A DNA stretch of 6,377 bases from positions 1 through 6,377 of the forward strand of contig JAJQCU010000346.1 in assembly GCA_021202575.1 (NCBI GenBank). The letters run 5' to 3'. Of this stretch, positions 1 to 5,713 are shown piece by piece. The notes under the pieces are model-generated. The model was given only the letters and a program-made list of their open reading frames with translations, had not been told where the DNA came from and did no database searches. This DNA is from Lachnospiraceae bacterium. GTDB lineage: Bacteria; Bacillota; Clostridia; Lachnospirales; Lachnospiraceae. The stretch's first letter is position 1, and each line of letters opens with the position of its first letter. Made by a program: the position numbers and the translations under genes.

Positions 1-1347
1 TATAGTTTCGACCGCATCGTGACCTACCGTTTTCTGGCGCGGCCTATTTTCTTGGTGATCATGTTTATCGTCTATTATATCGCGGTTTCCACCATCGGCA
101 CCGTGGTGACGGACTGGACCAACGACGTCCTCTTCGGCGAGTGGATTCAGGGCGGCGCGGAGAGCCTGCTCGAAAGCGTGGGAGCTTCCGACTGGGTGAT
201 TTCCCTGGTGGTTGACGGTATTTTAGGCGGCATCGCGGCTCCCATCGGGTTCGCGCCGCAGATGGCGATTGTGTTCTTCTTCCTGTCCATTCTGGAGGAC
301 TGCGGCTATATGGCCCGCGTGGCGTTTATCATGGACAGAATTTTCCGCAGGTTCGGCTTATCCGGCAGGAGCTTTATTCCCTTCCTGATCTCCTCCGGCT
401 GCGGCGTTCCCGGCATTATGTCCACCCGTACCATCGAGAATGAGAAGGACAGACGGATGACCATGATGACCACCTGCTCCATCCCCTGCGGCGCCAAGCT
501 GCCGGTGATCGCGCTGATTGCCGGATATCTTTTAGACGGCGCATGGTGGATGGCCCCCGTGATGTATTTCGTGGGCATCGCGGTGGTTGTGATTTCCTGC
601 ATTATTTTAAAGAAGATGAAGGCCTTCGCTGGCGATCCGGCTCCCTTTGTCATTGAGCTGCCGCAGTATCACGTACCGTCCATCAAGGGCGTGCTGATGC
701 ATGTGTGGGAGCGCGTGTGGGCGTTCTTAAAGAAGGCCGGAACCATCCTCTTCCTCTGCTGCGTAGTGATGTGGTTCCTGGCAAGCTTCGGTTTCTCGGA
801 CGGCGCTTTCGGCCTGGTGGAGACGGAAGACTCTCTGATGCGTTATCTGGGCGGCGCGATTGCCTGGATCTTTGTTCCGCTCGGCTTTGGTACCTGGCAG
901 GCGGTTGCCTCCTCCATCAGCGGCTTTGTCGCGAAGGAAGGCATCTTAAGCACCATGGGCGTGCTGGCCGGCTTAGGCGAGGTGGAAGAGTACGAGTTGT
1001 CCATGCATGACCAGTTCGCGGCGTTCTTCCCCACCGGCATCGCGGCCGTATCCTTCCTGATCTTCAACCTCTTCGATTCACCGTGTCTGGCGGCGCTGTC
1101 CACCATGGCGAAGGAAATCGGCGGCAGGAGGAAGTTCTGGTTCGCGGTTCTGTTCCAGAATGTATCGGCGTACTGCCTGGCGCTGGTGGTGTACCAGATC
1201 GGCGGCCTGATCCTCGGCGAGGTGGCCTTCGGCGTGGGTACCGTGGCGGCGGTCATCGTTCTGGCAGGCATTCTGTACCTGCTGTTCAGACCTGACCCGA
1301 ATAAAAAGGCGTCCAATATCGCGGCCAACGCAAAGCAGGCGGCGTGA
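1..1347 (+). CDS. feoB: Ferrous iron transport protein B, C-terminal membrane part (5'-truncated by window edge)
   Basis: FeoB is the inner-membrane permease for Fe(II) uptake. It has an N-terminal GTPase domain, which lies outside this window, and a C-terminal membrane domain, which is what is seen here. The frame is open to the first base, so the GTG at 19 is an internal Val, not a start. About 448 residues are visible, against roughly 650-850 for whole family members. Family marks are clear. The first Gate motif has GCGVPG (Cys codon at 400-402), followed by TRTIENEKDRR and IPCGAKLPV (Cys codon at 487-489). The second Gate region has FVAKEGILSTMG, then NLFDSPCLAALSTMAKE (Cys codon at 1084-1086). 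Between and after these lie several hydrophobic helices, and the protein ends in a short polar tail. The conserved Cys residues match positions that have been discussed as metal ligands in FeoB. Two small membrane-protein genes follow on the same strand before a terminator, so they are probably co-transcribed. A feoA is expected upstream but cannot be seen. No frame damage is visible. Confidence 0.96.
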   Translation, partial: YSFDRIVTYRFLARPIFLVIMFIVYYIAVSTIGTVVTDWTNDVLFGEWIQGGAESLLESVGASDWVISLVVDGILGGIAAPIGFAPQMAIVFFFLSILEDCGYMARVAFIMDRIFRRFGLSGRSFIPFLISSGCGVPGIMSTRTIENEKDRRMTMMTTCSIPCGAKLPVIALIAGYLLDGAWWMAPVMYFVGIAVVVISCIILKKMKAFAGDPAPFVIELPQYHVPSIKGVLMHVWERVWAFLKKAGTILFLCCVVMWFLASFGFSDGAFGLVETEDSLMRYLGGAIAWIFVPLGFGTWQAVASSISGFVAKEGILSTMGVLAGLGEVEEYELSMHDQFAAFFPTGIAAVSFLIFNLFDSPCLAALSTMAKEIGGRRKFWFAVLFQNVSAYCLALVVYQIGGLILGEVAFGVGTVAAVIVLAGILYLLFRPDPNKKASNIAANAKQAA

Positions 1348-1386
1348 CAGTTTTTAAGAACACCGGCCATTGACCGGAGTGACAAA

Positions 1387-1394
1387 GATGTGAT
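1387..1394 (+). promoter_or_regulatory. Probable ribosome binding site for the 41-aa membrane protein
   Basis: GATGTGAT matches seven of eight bases of the extended Shine-Dalgarno GAGGTGAT and ends three bases before the ATG at 1398, which puts the GAGG core at a normal distance. A second candidate, GGAGTG at 1376-1381, is too far (16 bases) from that ATG. It is ideally placed only for an ATG at 1388 that is followed at once by TGA. Confidence 0.5.
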
Positions 1395-1397
1395 ATT

Positions 1398-1523
1398 ATG
1401 AGCATTAATCTGGAAATTAATACAATTGACGCAATTATTCTTCTTATTGTACTGGTACTGTTTATCCTGGGAATCCGGGTTGTGATCGGCTTCTTTAAAA
1501 AGGACAACAGGGATAACAAATAG
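1398..1523 (+). CDS. Small single-helix membrane protein, possible Cys-less paralogue of the FeoB-associated protein
   Basis: This is a 41-residue protein with a short polar N-terminus, one hydrophobic helix at about residues 12-31 and a basic, polar tail (FFKKDNRDNK). Its start is supported by the GATGTGAT sequence just upstream. It sits 50 bases after feoB and 15 bases before the Cys-rich gene, on the same strand and ahead of the shared terminator. Aligned by eye without gaps from Met1 to the next gene's product, it shares M1, L5, N8, I13, L15, V18, L24, R27, K34 and K35, in the same topology and with the Arg at the same place after the helix. It stops before the point where the Cys motifs begin in its neighbour. 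A duplicated helper that has lost, or never had, the metal-binding tail is the simplest reading, but single hydrophobic helices align easily by chance. The function is unknown; a small partner of FeoB is an inference from position. The coding DNA is more AT-rich than feoB. Confidence 0.7.
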   Translation: MSINLEINTIDAIILLIVLVLFILGIRVVIGFFKKDNRDNK

Positions 1524-1527
1524 AAAC

Positions 1528-1533
1528 AGGAGG
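1528..1533 (+). promoter_or_regulatory. Ribosome binding site of the FeoB-associated Cys-rich protein
   Basis: A perfect AGGAGG lies five bases before the ATG at 1539 and just after the TAG of the preceding small gene (1521-1523). It fixes the start of the Cys-rich gene and shows that gene is translated independently. Confidence 0.85.
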
Positions 1534-1538
1534 CGGCT

Positions 1539-1730
1539 ATGGCAGCATTTCTTTCAGCCAATCTGGCAAATATTATTGTACTGGCGCTGGTCATCCTTAT
1601 GGTGGCGCTGGCGGTCAGAAGCCTGGTGATCAATAAGAAAAAGGGCGTCCATTCCTGCGGTTATAACTGCCCCGGCTGTTCCGCGGGAAGCTGCGGCGGC
1701 TGCGCCGGTGCAAGTGTGAAGCGAAAGTAA
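1539..1730 (+). CDS. FeoB-associated Cys-rich membrane protein
   Basis: This is a 63-residue protein with one N-terminal transmembrane helix (about residues 9-31), a basic stretch (NKKKG, 32-36) and a Cys/Gly-rich tail. The tail cysteines are C40, C44, C47, C52 and C55, spaced C-x3-C-x2-C-x4-C-x2-C, which includes two CxxC pairs (CPGC and CGGC). This architecture, and the location two genes after feoB, match the small FeoB-associated Cys-rich membrane protein family found beside feoB in many Firmicutes. By the positive-inside rule the basic stretch should place the Cys tail in the cytoplasm, where it could bind iron leaving the FeoB pore or act as a FeoC-like accessory. That role is inference; the family has no settled biochemical function that I know of. 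The start is fixed by a perfect AGGAGG. The gene ends 36 bases before the operon's terminator stem. Confidence 0.88.
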   Translation: MAAFLSANLANIIVLALVILMVALAVRSLVINKKKGVHSCGYNCPGCSAGSCGGCAGASVKRK

Positions 1731-1766
1731 CATTATGCCCCGTACAAAATTTATATGAAAGCTTAT

Positions 1767-1808
1767 AAGACAGATTCAGAGAAAAACTACTCTGAGTCTG
1801 TCTTTTGC
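1767..1808 (+). terminator. Rho-independent terminator of the feo operon
   Basis: The arms at 1767-1781 and 1790-1804 pair over 15 bp (core GACAGATTCAGAG with CTCTGAGTCTGTC, one G-U wobble) around an eight-base loop, AAAAACTA. The descending arm runs into TTTT at 1803-1806. It lies just after the Cys-rich gene and before the exporter promoter, so it separates the two units. The T tract is short and then broken by GC, but the stem is long. Confidence 0.85.
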
Positions 1809-1873
1809 TATAACCCAAATATGCTGTTGTAAAACTATGCATAATATCTCCACGACCCTAATGCCTGTCCCTG

Positions 1874-1895
1874 ATTTAATCGCAAGCGATTGAAT
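1874..1895. promoter_or_regulatory. Upstream inverted repeat, candidate regulator site
   Basis: The core AATCGC-AA-GCGATT (1878-1891) is a perfect six-base dyad. It extends outward to arms 1874-1883 and 1886-1895 with nine of ten positions complementary. The two-base centre makes an RNA hairpin unlikely and a dimeric protein site more likely. It lies 26 bases upstream of the proposed -35 box of the exporter promoter. No regulator can be named from the sequence. Confidence 0.45.
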
Positions 1896-1919
1896 TTAAT
1901 AAAAATTTCATAAAGCACC

Positions 1920-1939
1920 TATTGATTTCATTATCAATA
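1920..1939. promoter_or_regulatory. Inverted repeat overlapping the -35 box, candidate operator
   Basis: TATTGAT (1920-1926) and ATCAATA (1933-1939) form a perfect seven-base dyad with a six-base centre, about 20 bases in total. It covers the proposed -35 hexamer and the start of the spacer, where a bound dimer would block RNA polymerase. MarR-family repressors often use AT-rich dyads of this size, and they often control exporters of this type. That assignment is inference, and AT-rich DNA produces such dyads by chance more often than GC-rich DNA does. Confidence 0.45.
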
Positions 1940-1950
1940 TCCCTTAGAAT
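1922..1950 (+). promoter_or_regulatory. Probable sigma-A promoter of the ABC exporter operon
   Basis: TTGATT (1922-1927) and TAGAAT (1945-1950) match four of six and five of six consensus bases, with the ideal 17-base spacer. Transcription would begin near 1957 and give a leader of about 30 bases ending in a strong ribosome binding site. The setting is AT-rich, lies after a terminator and comes directly before the exporter genes. Confidence 0.6.
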
Positions 1951-1972
1951 AATCTCCAGAAAATAAATATGC

Positions 1973-1979
1973 AGGGAGG
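1973..1979 (+). promoter_or_regulatory. Ribosome binding site that decides the start of the first ABC subunit
   Basis: AGGGAGG lies seven bases before the ATG at 1987. An upstream in-frame ATG at 1969 would place this site inside the coding region and has no site of its own, so 1987 is preferred. Confidence 0.85.
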
Positions 1980-1986
1980 AAATCAT

Positions 1987-3735
1987 ATGCTTAAAACGCT
2001 TGCGAAGTACATACAGCAGTATAAAAAAGTTTCGCTTATCACTGCTTTGTGTACCATCGGCGAAGTGGCTCTGGAGACATCTCTTCCTCTGGTAACTGCG
2101 GCGATCATTGATCAGGGCATCGAAGCGGGGAATCTGACAAAGATTCTTCTCTACGGCGGCCTGATGATTCTGATGGCCGTGGGCAGTCTTGGCTGCGGCC
2201 TTGGCTCGGCGCATTTTGGCGCACATGCGGCCATGGGCTTCGGCAGCAACTTAAGAGACGGGATGTACCGTAAAATCCAGACCTTTTCATTTTCCAATAT
2301 TGACAAATTTTCCACCGCCGGCCTGGTCACCAGGCTGACCACGGACGTGACCAACATCCAGAACGCCTACATGATGCTGCTGCGCATGTGTCTGCGCGCT
2401 CCAATCACGCTGATCTGCGCTCTGGTGCTCTCGTTCATGATCAATCCGGCGGTGGCCAGCGCGTTCCTGGTGGCGGCGGTGCTGCTGGGGACTCTTCTGG
2501 TGGTCCTTTCCATGACGGCCATGAAATATTTTGATGAGACATTTGACCGCTATGATGATTTAAACGCCAGCGTCCAGGAAAACGTCACCGGCATCCGCGT
2601 GGTCAAGGCCTTCGTCCGCGAGGACTATGAGAAGAAAAAGTTCAAGTCCGCCGCGGAGAATATCTACCAGATGTTCGTCAAGGCCGAGAAGATCATTGCT
2701 TACAACAGCCCGGCTATGATGATCACCATCTATGCCACCATGCTGGTGCTGTCCTGGATCTCCGCCCATATGATTGTGGCCGGCAATATGACCACCGGCA
2801 ACCTGTCCAGCCTGCTGCAGTACTGCATGAGCGTGCTGATGAGCCTGATGATGCTCTCCATGATCTTCGTCATGCTCTCCATGGCCATCGCCAGCGCCCG
2901 GCGTATCGCTGAGGTCCTGAATGAGGAGCCGGACCTGGTCAACCCCCCGCATCCGTTCTTTGAGGTGCCGGACGGCAGCGTGGATTTCAGCCACGTTTAT
3001 TTTTCCTATCACAAAACAGCCCGCAAGGACGTGCTCTTTGATATTGACATTCACGTGAAGGCCGGGGAGACGATCGGCATCATGGGCGGCACCGGCACAG
3101 GTAAGACCAGCTTCGTCAACCTGATCAGCCGCCTGTATGACGTGACCCAGGGCAAGGTCATGGTGGGCGGCCACAATGTCAGGGACTACGATTTGGAAAC
3201 CCTGCGCAATGAGGTTTCCGTTGTATTGCAGAATAACCAGCTCTTCTCCGGCACCATTTTAGAGAACCTGCGCTGGGGTAATGAGAACGCCACCGACGAG
3301 GAGTGCAGGGTAGCCTGTAAGATGGCCTGCGCGGATGAGTTTATCCAGAGAATGCCGGAAGGCTACAATACGCACATTGAGCAGGGCGGTACCAACGTCT
3401 CCGGCGGCCAGCGCCAGCGTCTGTGCATTGCCAGAGCTTTGTTGAAAAAGCCGAAGGTTCTGATCCTGGACGATTCCACCAGCGCGGTGGATACCGCTAC
3501 CGACGCAAAGATCCGCAGGGCGTTCCGGGAGCAGATCCCCAATACCACCAAATTCATTATTTCCCAGAGAGTGTCTAGCATCGAGGACGCGGATAAGATC
3601 ATCGTCCTGGAAGACGGCCATGTGGACGGCTTCGGTACTCACGAGGAGCTGATGAAGACCAATGAAATCTACAGAAGCATCTATGAGTCCCAGACGCAGG
3701 GCAGCGGTGACTTCGATGAAGTGGGAGGTGACTGA
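1987..3735 (+). CDS. Heterodimeric ABC exporter subunit with degenerate catalytic site (TM287/BmrC/LmrC type)
   Basis: This 582-residue half-transporter has a six-helix membrane domain (about residues 15-310) followed by an ATPase domain (about 330-570). ATPase motifs, numbered from the ATG at 1987: Walker A GGTGTGKT (367-374), Q-loop Q415, signature VSGGQ (471-475), Walker B ending in D495 followed by D496, D-loop SAVD (499-502), and Q527 at the H-loop position. The catalytic Glu is therefore Asp and the switch His is Gln. This is the pattern of the TM287-like partner in asymmetric exporters, whose own nucleotide site binds ATP but hydrolyses it poorly. Its intact VSGGQ should complete the active site built by the partner. 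The partner gene follows after two bases. Families of this type export drugs, peptides or lipids, and the substrate here cannot be told. Helix 6 is very Met-rich (seven Met in 281-299). Expression is probably driven by the promoter near 1922-1950, with dyads suggesting regulation. Confidence 0.93.
   Translation: MLKTLAKYIQQYKKVSLITALCTIGEVALETSLPLVTAAIIDQGIEAGNLTKILLYGGLMILMAVGSLGCGLGSAHFGAHAAMGFGSNLRDGMYRKIQTFSFSNIDKFSTAGLVTRLTTDVTNIQNAYMMLLRMCLRAPITLICALVLSFMINPAVASAFLVAAVLLGTLLVVLSMTAMKYFDETFDRYDDLNASVQENVTGIRVVKAFVREDYEKKKFKSAAENIYQMFVKAEKIIAYNSPAMMITIYATMLVLSWISAHMIVAGNMTTGNLSSLLQYCMSVLMSLMMLSMIFVMLSMAIASARRIAEVLNEEPDLVNPPHPFFEVPDGSVDFSHVYFSYHKTARKDVLFDIDIHVKAGETIGIMGGTGTGKTSFVNLISRLYDVTQGKVMVGGHNVRDYDLETLRNEVSVVLQNNQLFSGTILENLRWGNENATDEECRVACKMACADEFIQRMPEGYNTHIEQGGTNVSGGQRQRLCIARALLKKPKVLILDDSTSAVDTATDAKIRRAFREQIPNTTKFIISQRVSSIEDADKIIVLEDGHVDGFGTHEELMKTNEIYRSIYESQTQGSGDFDEVGGD
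3723..3730 (+). promoter_or_regulatory. Ribosome binding site of the second ABC subunit, inside the end of the first
   Basis: GGGAGGTG lies within the last codons of the upstream gene. Its GGGAGG core ends nine bases before the ATG at 3738. The stop of the first gene (3733-3735) lies between site and start, an arrangement that favours coupled, roughly equal synthesis of the two subunits. It supports 3738 over the later in-frame ATG at 3783. Confidence 0.8.
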
Positions 3736-3737
3736 AT

Positions 3738-5642
3738 ATGCCGAGACAACAGATCGGGGCAAAACCCAAAACGGAAAAAAGCATGACAGAACTCCTGACG
3801 AGAGTTTTTCAGGTCCTTCTGGAGGAGTATAAGGTTCATCTGATCGTAGTGGTGGTATGTATTCTGATTTCGGCCCTAGCGAGCCTTCGCGGAACGCTGT
3901 TTATCCGGTCATTGATCGATGATTATATTACCCCGCTGCTGGCGGCGGATAATCCGGATTTTAGCGGCCTTTTAACCGCGCTGATCAGCGTGGCCTTTGT
4001 CTATTTGCTGGGCGCGGCCAGCAACTTTATTTACAACCGCCTGATGATCTATGTGACTCAGGGAACTCTCCGGAATATGCGTATCAAGCTGTTCAATAAT
4101 ATGGAGAGCTTACCCATCAAATATTTTGACACCCACGCCCACGGCGATATCATGTCGGTTTATACCAACGACATCGATACTCTCCGCCAGCTGATCAGCC
4201 AGGCGCTGCCGCAGATTTTAAACAGCGGCGTGACCATTGTGGGCACGGTGGTTTCCATGATTGTGCTGAGCCTGCCGCTGACCGGCATCGCTTTGGTTAT
4301 GGTGTGCGTGATGGTCGGAGCGGTGAGGGCGCTGACCAAACGAAGCGGTATGTATTTCACACGCCAGCAGAAAGCGCTGGGCGTTCTGAACGGCTACATT
4401 GAGGAGATGATGACCGGCCAGAAGGTGGTGAAGGTCTTCTGCCACGAGGAGAAGGCCATCGAGAAATTTGACGAGCTGAACGAGGAGCTTCGGGTCAACG
4501 CCACCAGGGCTAACGCTTTCTCCAACATGCTGGGGCCTGTGAACTCACAGCTGTCCAACCTAAGCTACGTGCTGTGCGCTGCCATCGGCGGCACGCTGGT
4601 GATCTTGGGCGGCGGCATCGCGGGCGTCACGCTGGGGACCCTGGTCACGTTCCTGCAGCTGGTGAAGAGCCTGGGCCAGCCCATCAACCAGGTGTCCATG
4701 CAGTTCAACTCCATCATCATGGCCATGGCAGGCGCGGAGCGTATTTTCAACCTGCTGGACGCGGAGCCGGAGACCGACGACGGCTATGTGGGCCTGTGCA
4801 ACGCCCGTGTGAACAATATGGGCAAGGTCATCGAGGTCAGGGAGCACACCGGCGTCTGGGCCTGGAAGCATTATCACAAGGACAGCGACACCACCACCTA
4901 CCAGCTCCTGCAGGGCGATCTGGTGATGGATCACGTGGACTTCGGTTATACCGATGACAAGATGGTGCTGCATGATATTGAGCTCTACGCCCAGCCGGGA
5001 CAGAAGATCGCCTTCGTCGGCTCCACCGGCGCCGGAAAGACTACCATCACCAACCTCATCAACCGATTCTACGATAATCAGGACGGCAAGATCCGTTACG
5101 ACGGCATCAATATCAATAAGATCAAAAAGGGCGATCTGCGCCGTTCCCTGGGCATGGTGCTGCAGGATACCCACCTGTTCACCGGCACCGTCATGGACAA
5201 CATCCGCTACGGCAAGCTGGACGCCACTGACGCAGAGTGCATCGAGGCCGCGAAGCTGGCCAGGGCGGACTTCTTCATCGACAGACTGCCGGACGGCTAC
5301 AATACCATGCTGACCGGCGACGGCAGCAACCTCTCTCAGGGCCAGAGACAGCTTCTGGCCATCGCCAGAGCGGCTGTGGCCAACCCGCCCGCGCTGATTC
5401 TGGATGAGGCCACCTCCTTCATCGATACCAGGACCGAGCGCCTGGTGCAGGAGGGCATGGATCGTCTGATGGCCGGCAGGACCACCTTCGTCATCGCTCA
5501 CAGGCTGTCCACCATCAAAAACTCCGACTGCATCATGGTGCTGGAGATGGGCCGCATCATCGAGCGCGGCAGCCACGATGAGCTGATTGCGCAGAAGGGC
5601 AAGTATTACCAGCTGTATACCGGCAATCAGGTGACGCAGTAG
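3738..5642 (+). CDS. Heterodimeric ABC exporter subunit with consensus catalytic site (TM288/BmrD/LmrD type)
   Basis: This 634-residue half-transporter has a short basic N-terminus, a six-helix membrane domain (about residues 25-325), an inserted linker, and an ATPase domain (about 395-625). Motifs: Walker A GSTGAGKT (428-435), Q-loop Q476, Walker B LILDE with catalytic E557, and H-loop H588, all intact. The signature is LSQGQ (532-536) instead of LSGGQ. That change falls in the site shared with the partner's Walker motifs, so one composite site is fully active and the other degenerate, as in TM287/288. Between the membrane and ATPase domains, residues about 350-392 form an extra segment containing GVWAWKHYH, which accounts for most of the length beyond the first subunit. 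I recall similar inserts in clostridial homologues, so it is probably a subfamily trait. The gene starts two bases after its partner's stop, with its ribosome binding site inside that gene. A bidirectional terminator follows 23 bases after the stop. The substrate is unknown; multidrug export is the usual annotation. Confidence 0.94.
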   Translation: MPRQQIGAKPKTEKSMTELLTRVFQVLLEEYKVHLIVVVVCILISALASLRGTLFIRSLIDDYITPLLAADNPDFSGLLTALISVAFVYLLGAASNFIYNRLMIYVTQGTLRNMRIKLFNNMESLPIKYFDTHAHGDIMSVYTNDIDTLRQLISQALPQILNSGVTIVGTVVSMIVLSLPLTGIALVMVCVMVGAVRALTKRSGMYFTRQQKALGVLNGYIEEMMTGQKVVKVFCHEEKAIEKFDELNEELRVNATRANAFSNMLGPVNSQLSNLSYVLCAAIGGTLVILGGGIAGVTLGTLVTFLQLVKSLGQPINQVSMQFNSIIMAMAGAERIFNLLDAEPETDDGYVGLCNARVNNMGKVIEVREHTGVWAWKHYHKDSDTTTYQLLQGDLVMDHVDFGYTDDKMVLHDIELYAQPGQKIAFVGSTGAGKTTITNLINRFYDNQDGKIRYDGININKIKKGDLRRSLGMVLQDTHLFTGTVMDNIRYGKLDATDAECIEAAKLARADFFIDRLPDGYNTMLTGDGSNLSQGQRQLLAIARAAVANPPALILDEATSFIDTRTERLVQEGMDRLMAGRTTFVIAHRLSTIKNSDCIMVLEMGRIIERGSHDELIAQKGKYYQLYTGNQVTQ

Positions 5643-5665
5643 GCGGACCAACTTCATAAAGTAAA

Positions 5666-5713
5666 GAAAAACCCTCCGGGAGAATCCTGTCAGATGATCC
5701 CGGAGGGTTTTTC
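5666..5713. terminator. Bidirectional Rho-independent terminator between convergent genes
   Basis: The arms at 5666-5681 and 5698-5713 are perfect 16-base complements (GAAAAACCCTCCGGGA with TCCCGGAGGGTTTTTC) around a 16-base loop. The GC-rich stem CCCTCCGGG is flanked by five A on the left and five T on the right, so either transcript ends in a hairpin followed by U residues. It serves the exporter operon (stop at 5642) and the minus-strand gene, whose TGA (5714-5716) directly abuts the right arm. Confidence 0.93.

Noticed and set aside
19..21. GTG as a start codon for feoB
   Set aside because: The frame is open upstream to the edge with FeoB-like residues (YSFDRI) before it, and the GTPase domain is missing; the gene is cut by the window, not short.
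1362..1380. Repeated ACCGG after feoB as a possible hairpin or attenuator
   Set aside because: Only four bases (CCGG/CCGG) can pair and no T tract follows; too weak to call.
843..1385. 180-codon minus-strand frame opposite the end of feoB
   Set aside because: Overlaps the conserved Gate region of feoB and shows no recognisable domain or membrane pattern of its own.
1827..1847. TTGTAA and CATAAT as an alternative exporter promoter
   Set aside because: The spacer is only seven bases and no -35 box lies at a workable distance from CATAAT; the pair at 1922/1945 is far better.
1809..1986. Riboswitch or structured leader RNA before the exporter
   Set aside because: With the start near 1957 the leader is only about 30 bases, and the dyads lie upstream of it; no terminator-like stem precedes the ATG.
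2560..3174. 204-codon minus-strand frame opposite the first ABC gene
   Set aside because: Same kind of antisense shadow: His/Gly/Asp-rich low-complexity sequence, no clear ribosome binding site noticed, and full overlap with a conserved gene.
1..5642. Iron operon and exporter acting as one functional system
   Set aside because: A strong terminator, a 180-base AT-rich control region and a separate promoter divide them, and nothing in the exporter suggests an iron or siderophore substrate.
4560..5657. Long open frame on the minus strand opposite the second ABC gene
   Set aside because: It lies wholly against a well-supported ABC gene, has low-complexity His/Val/Asp-rich sequence typical of reading GC-rich codons backwards, and matches no family I recognise.
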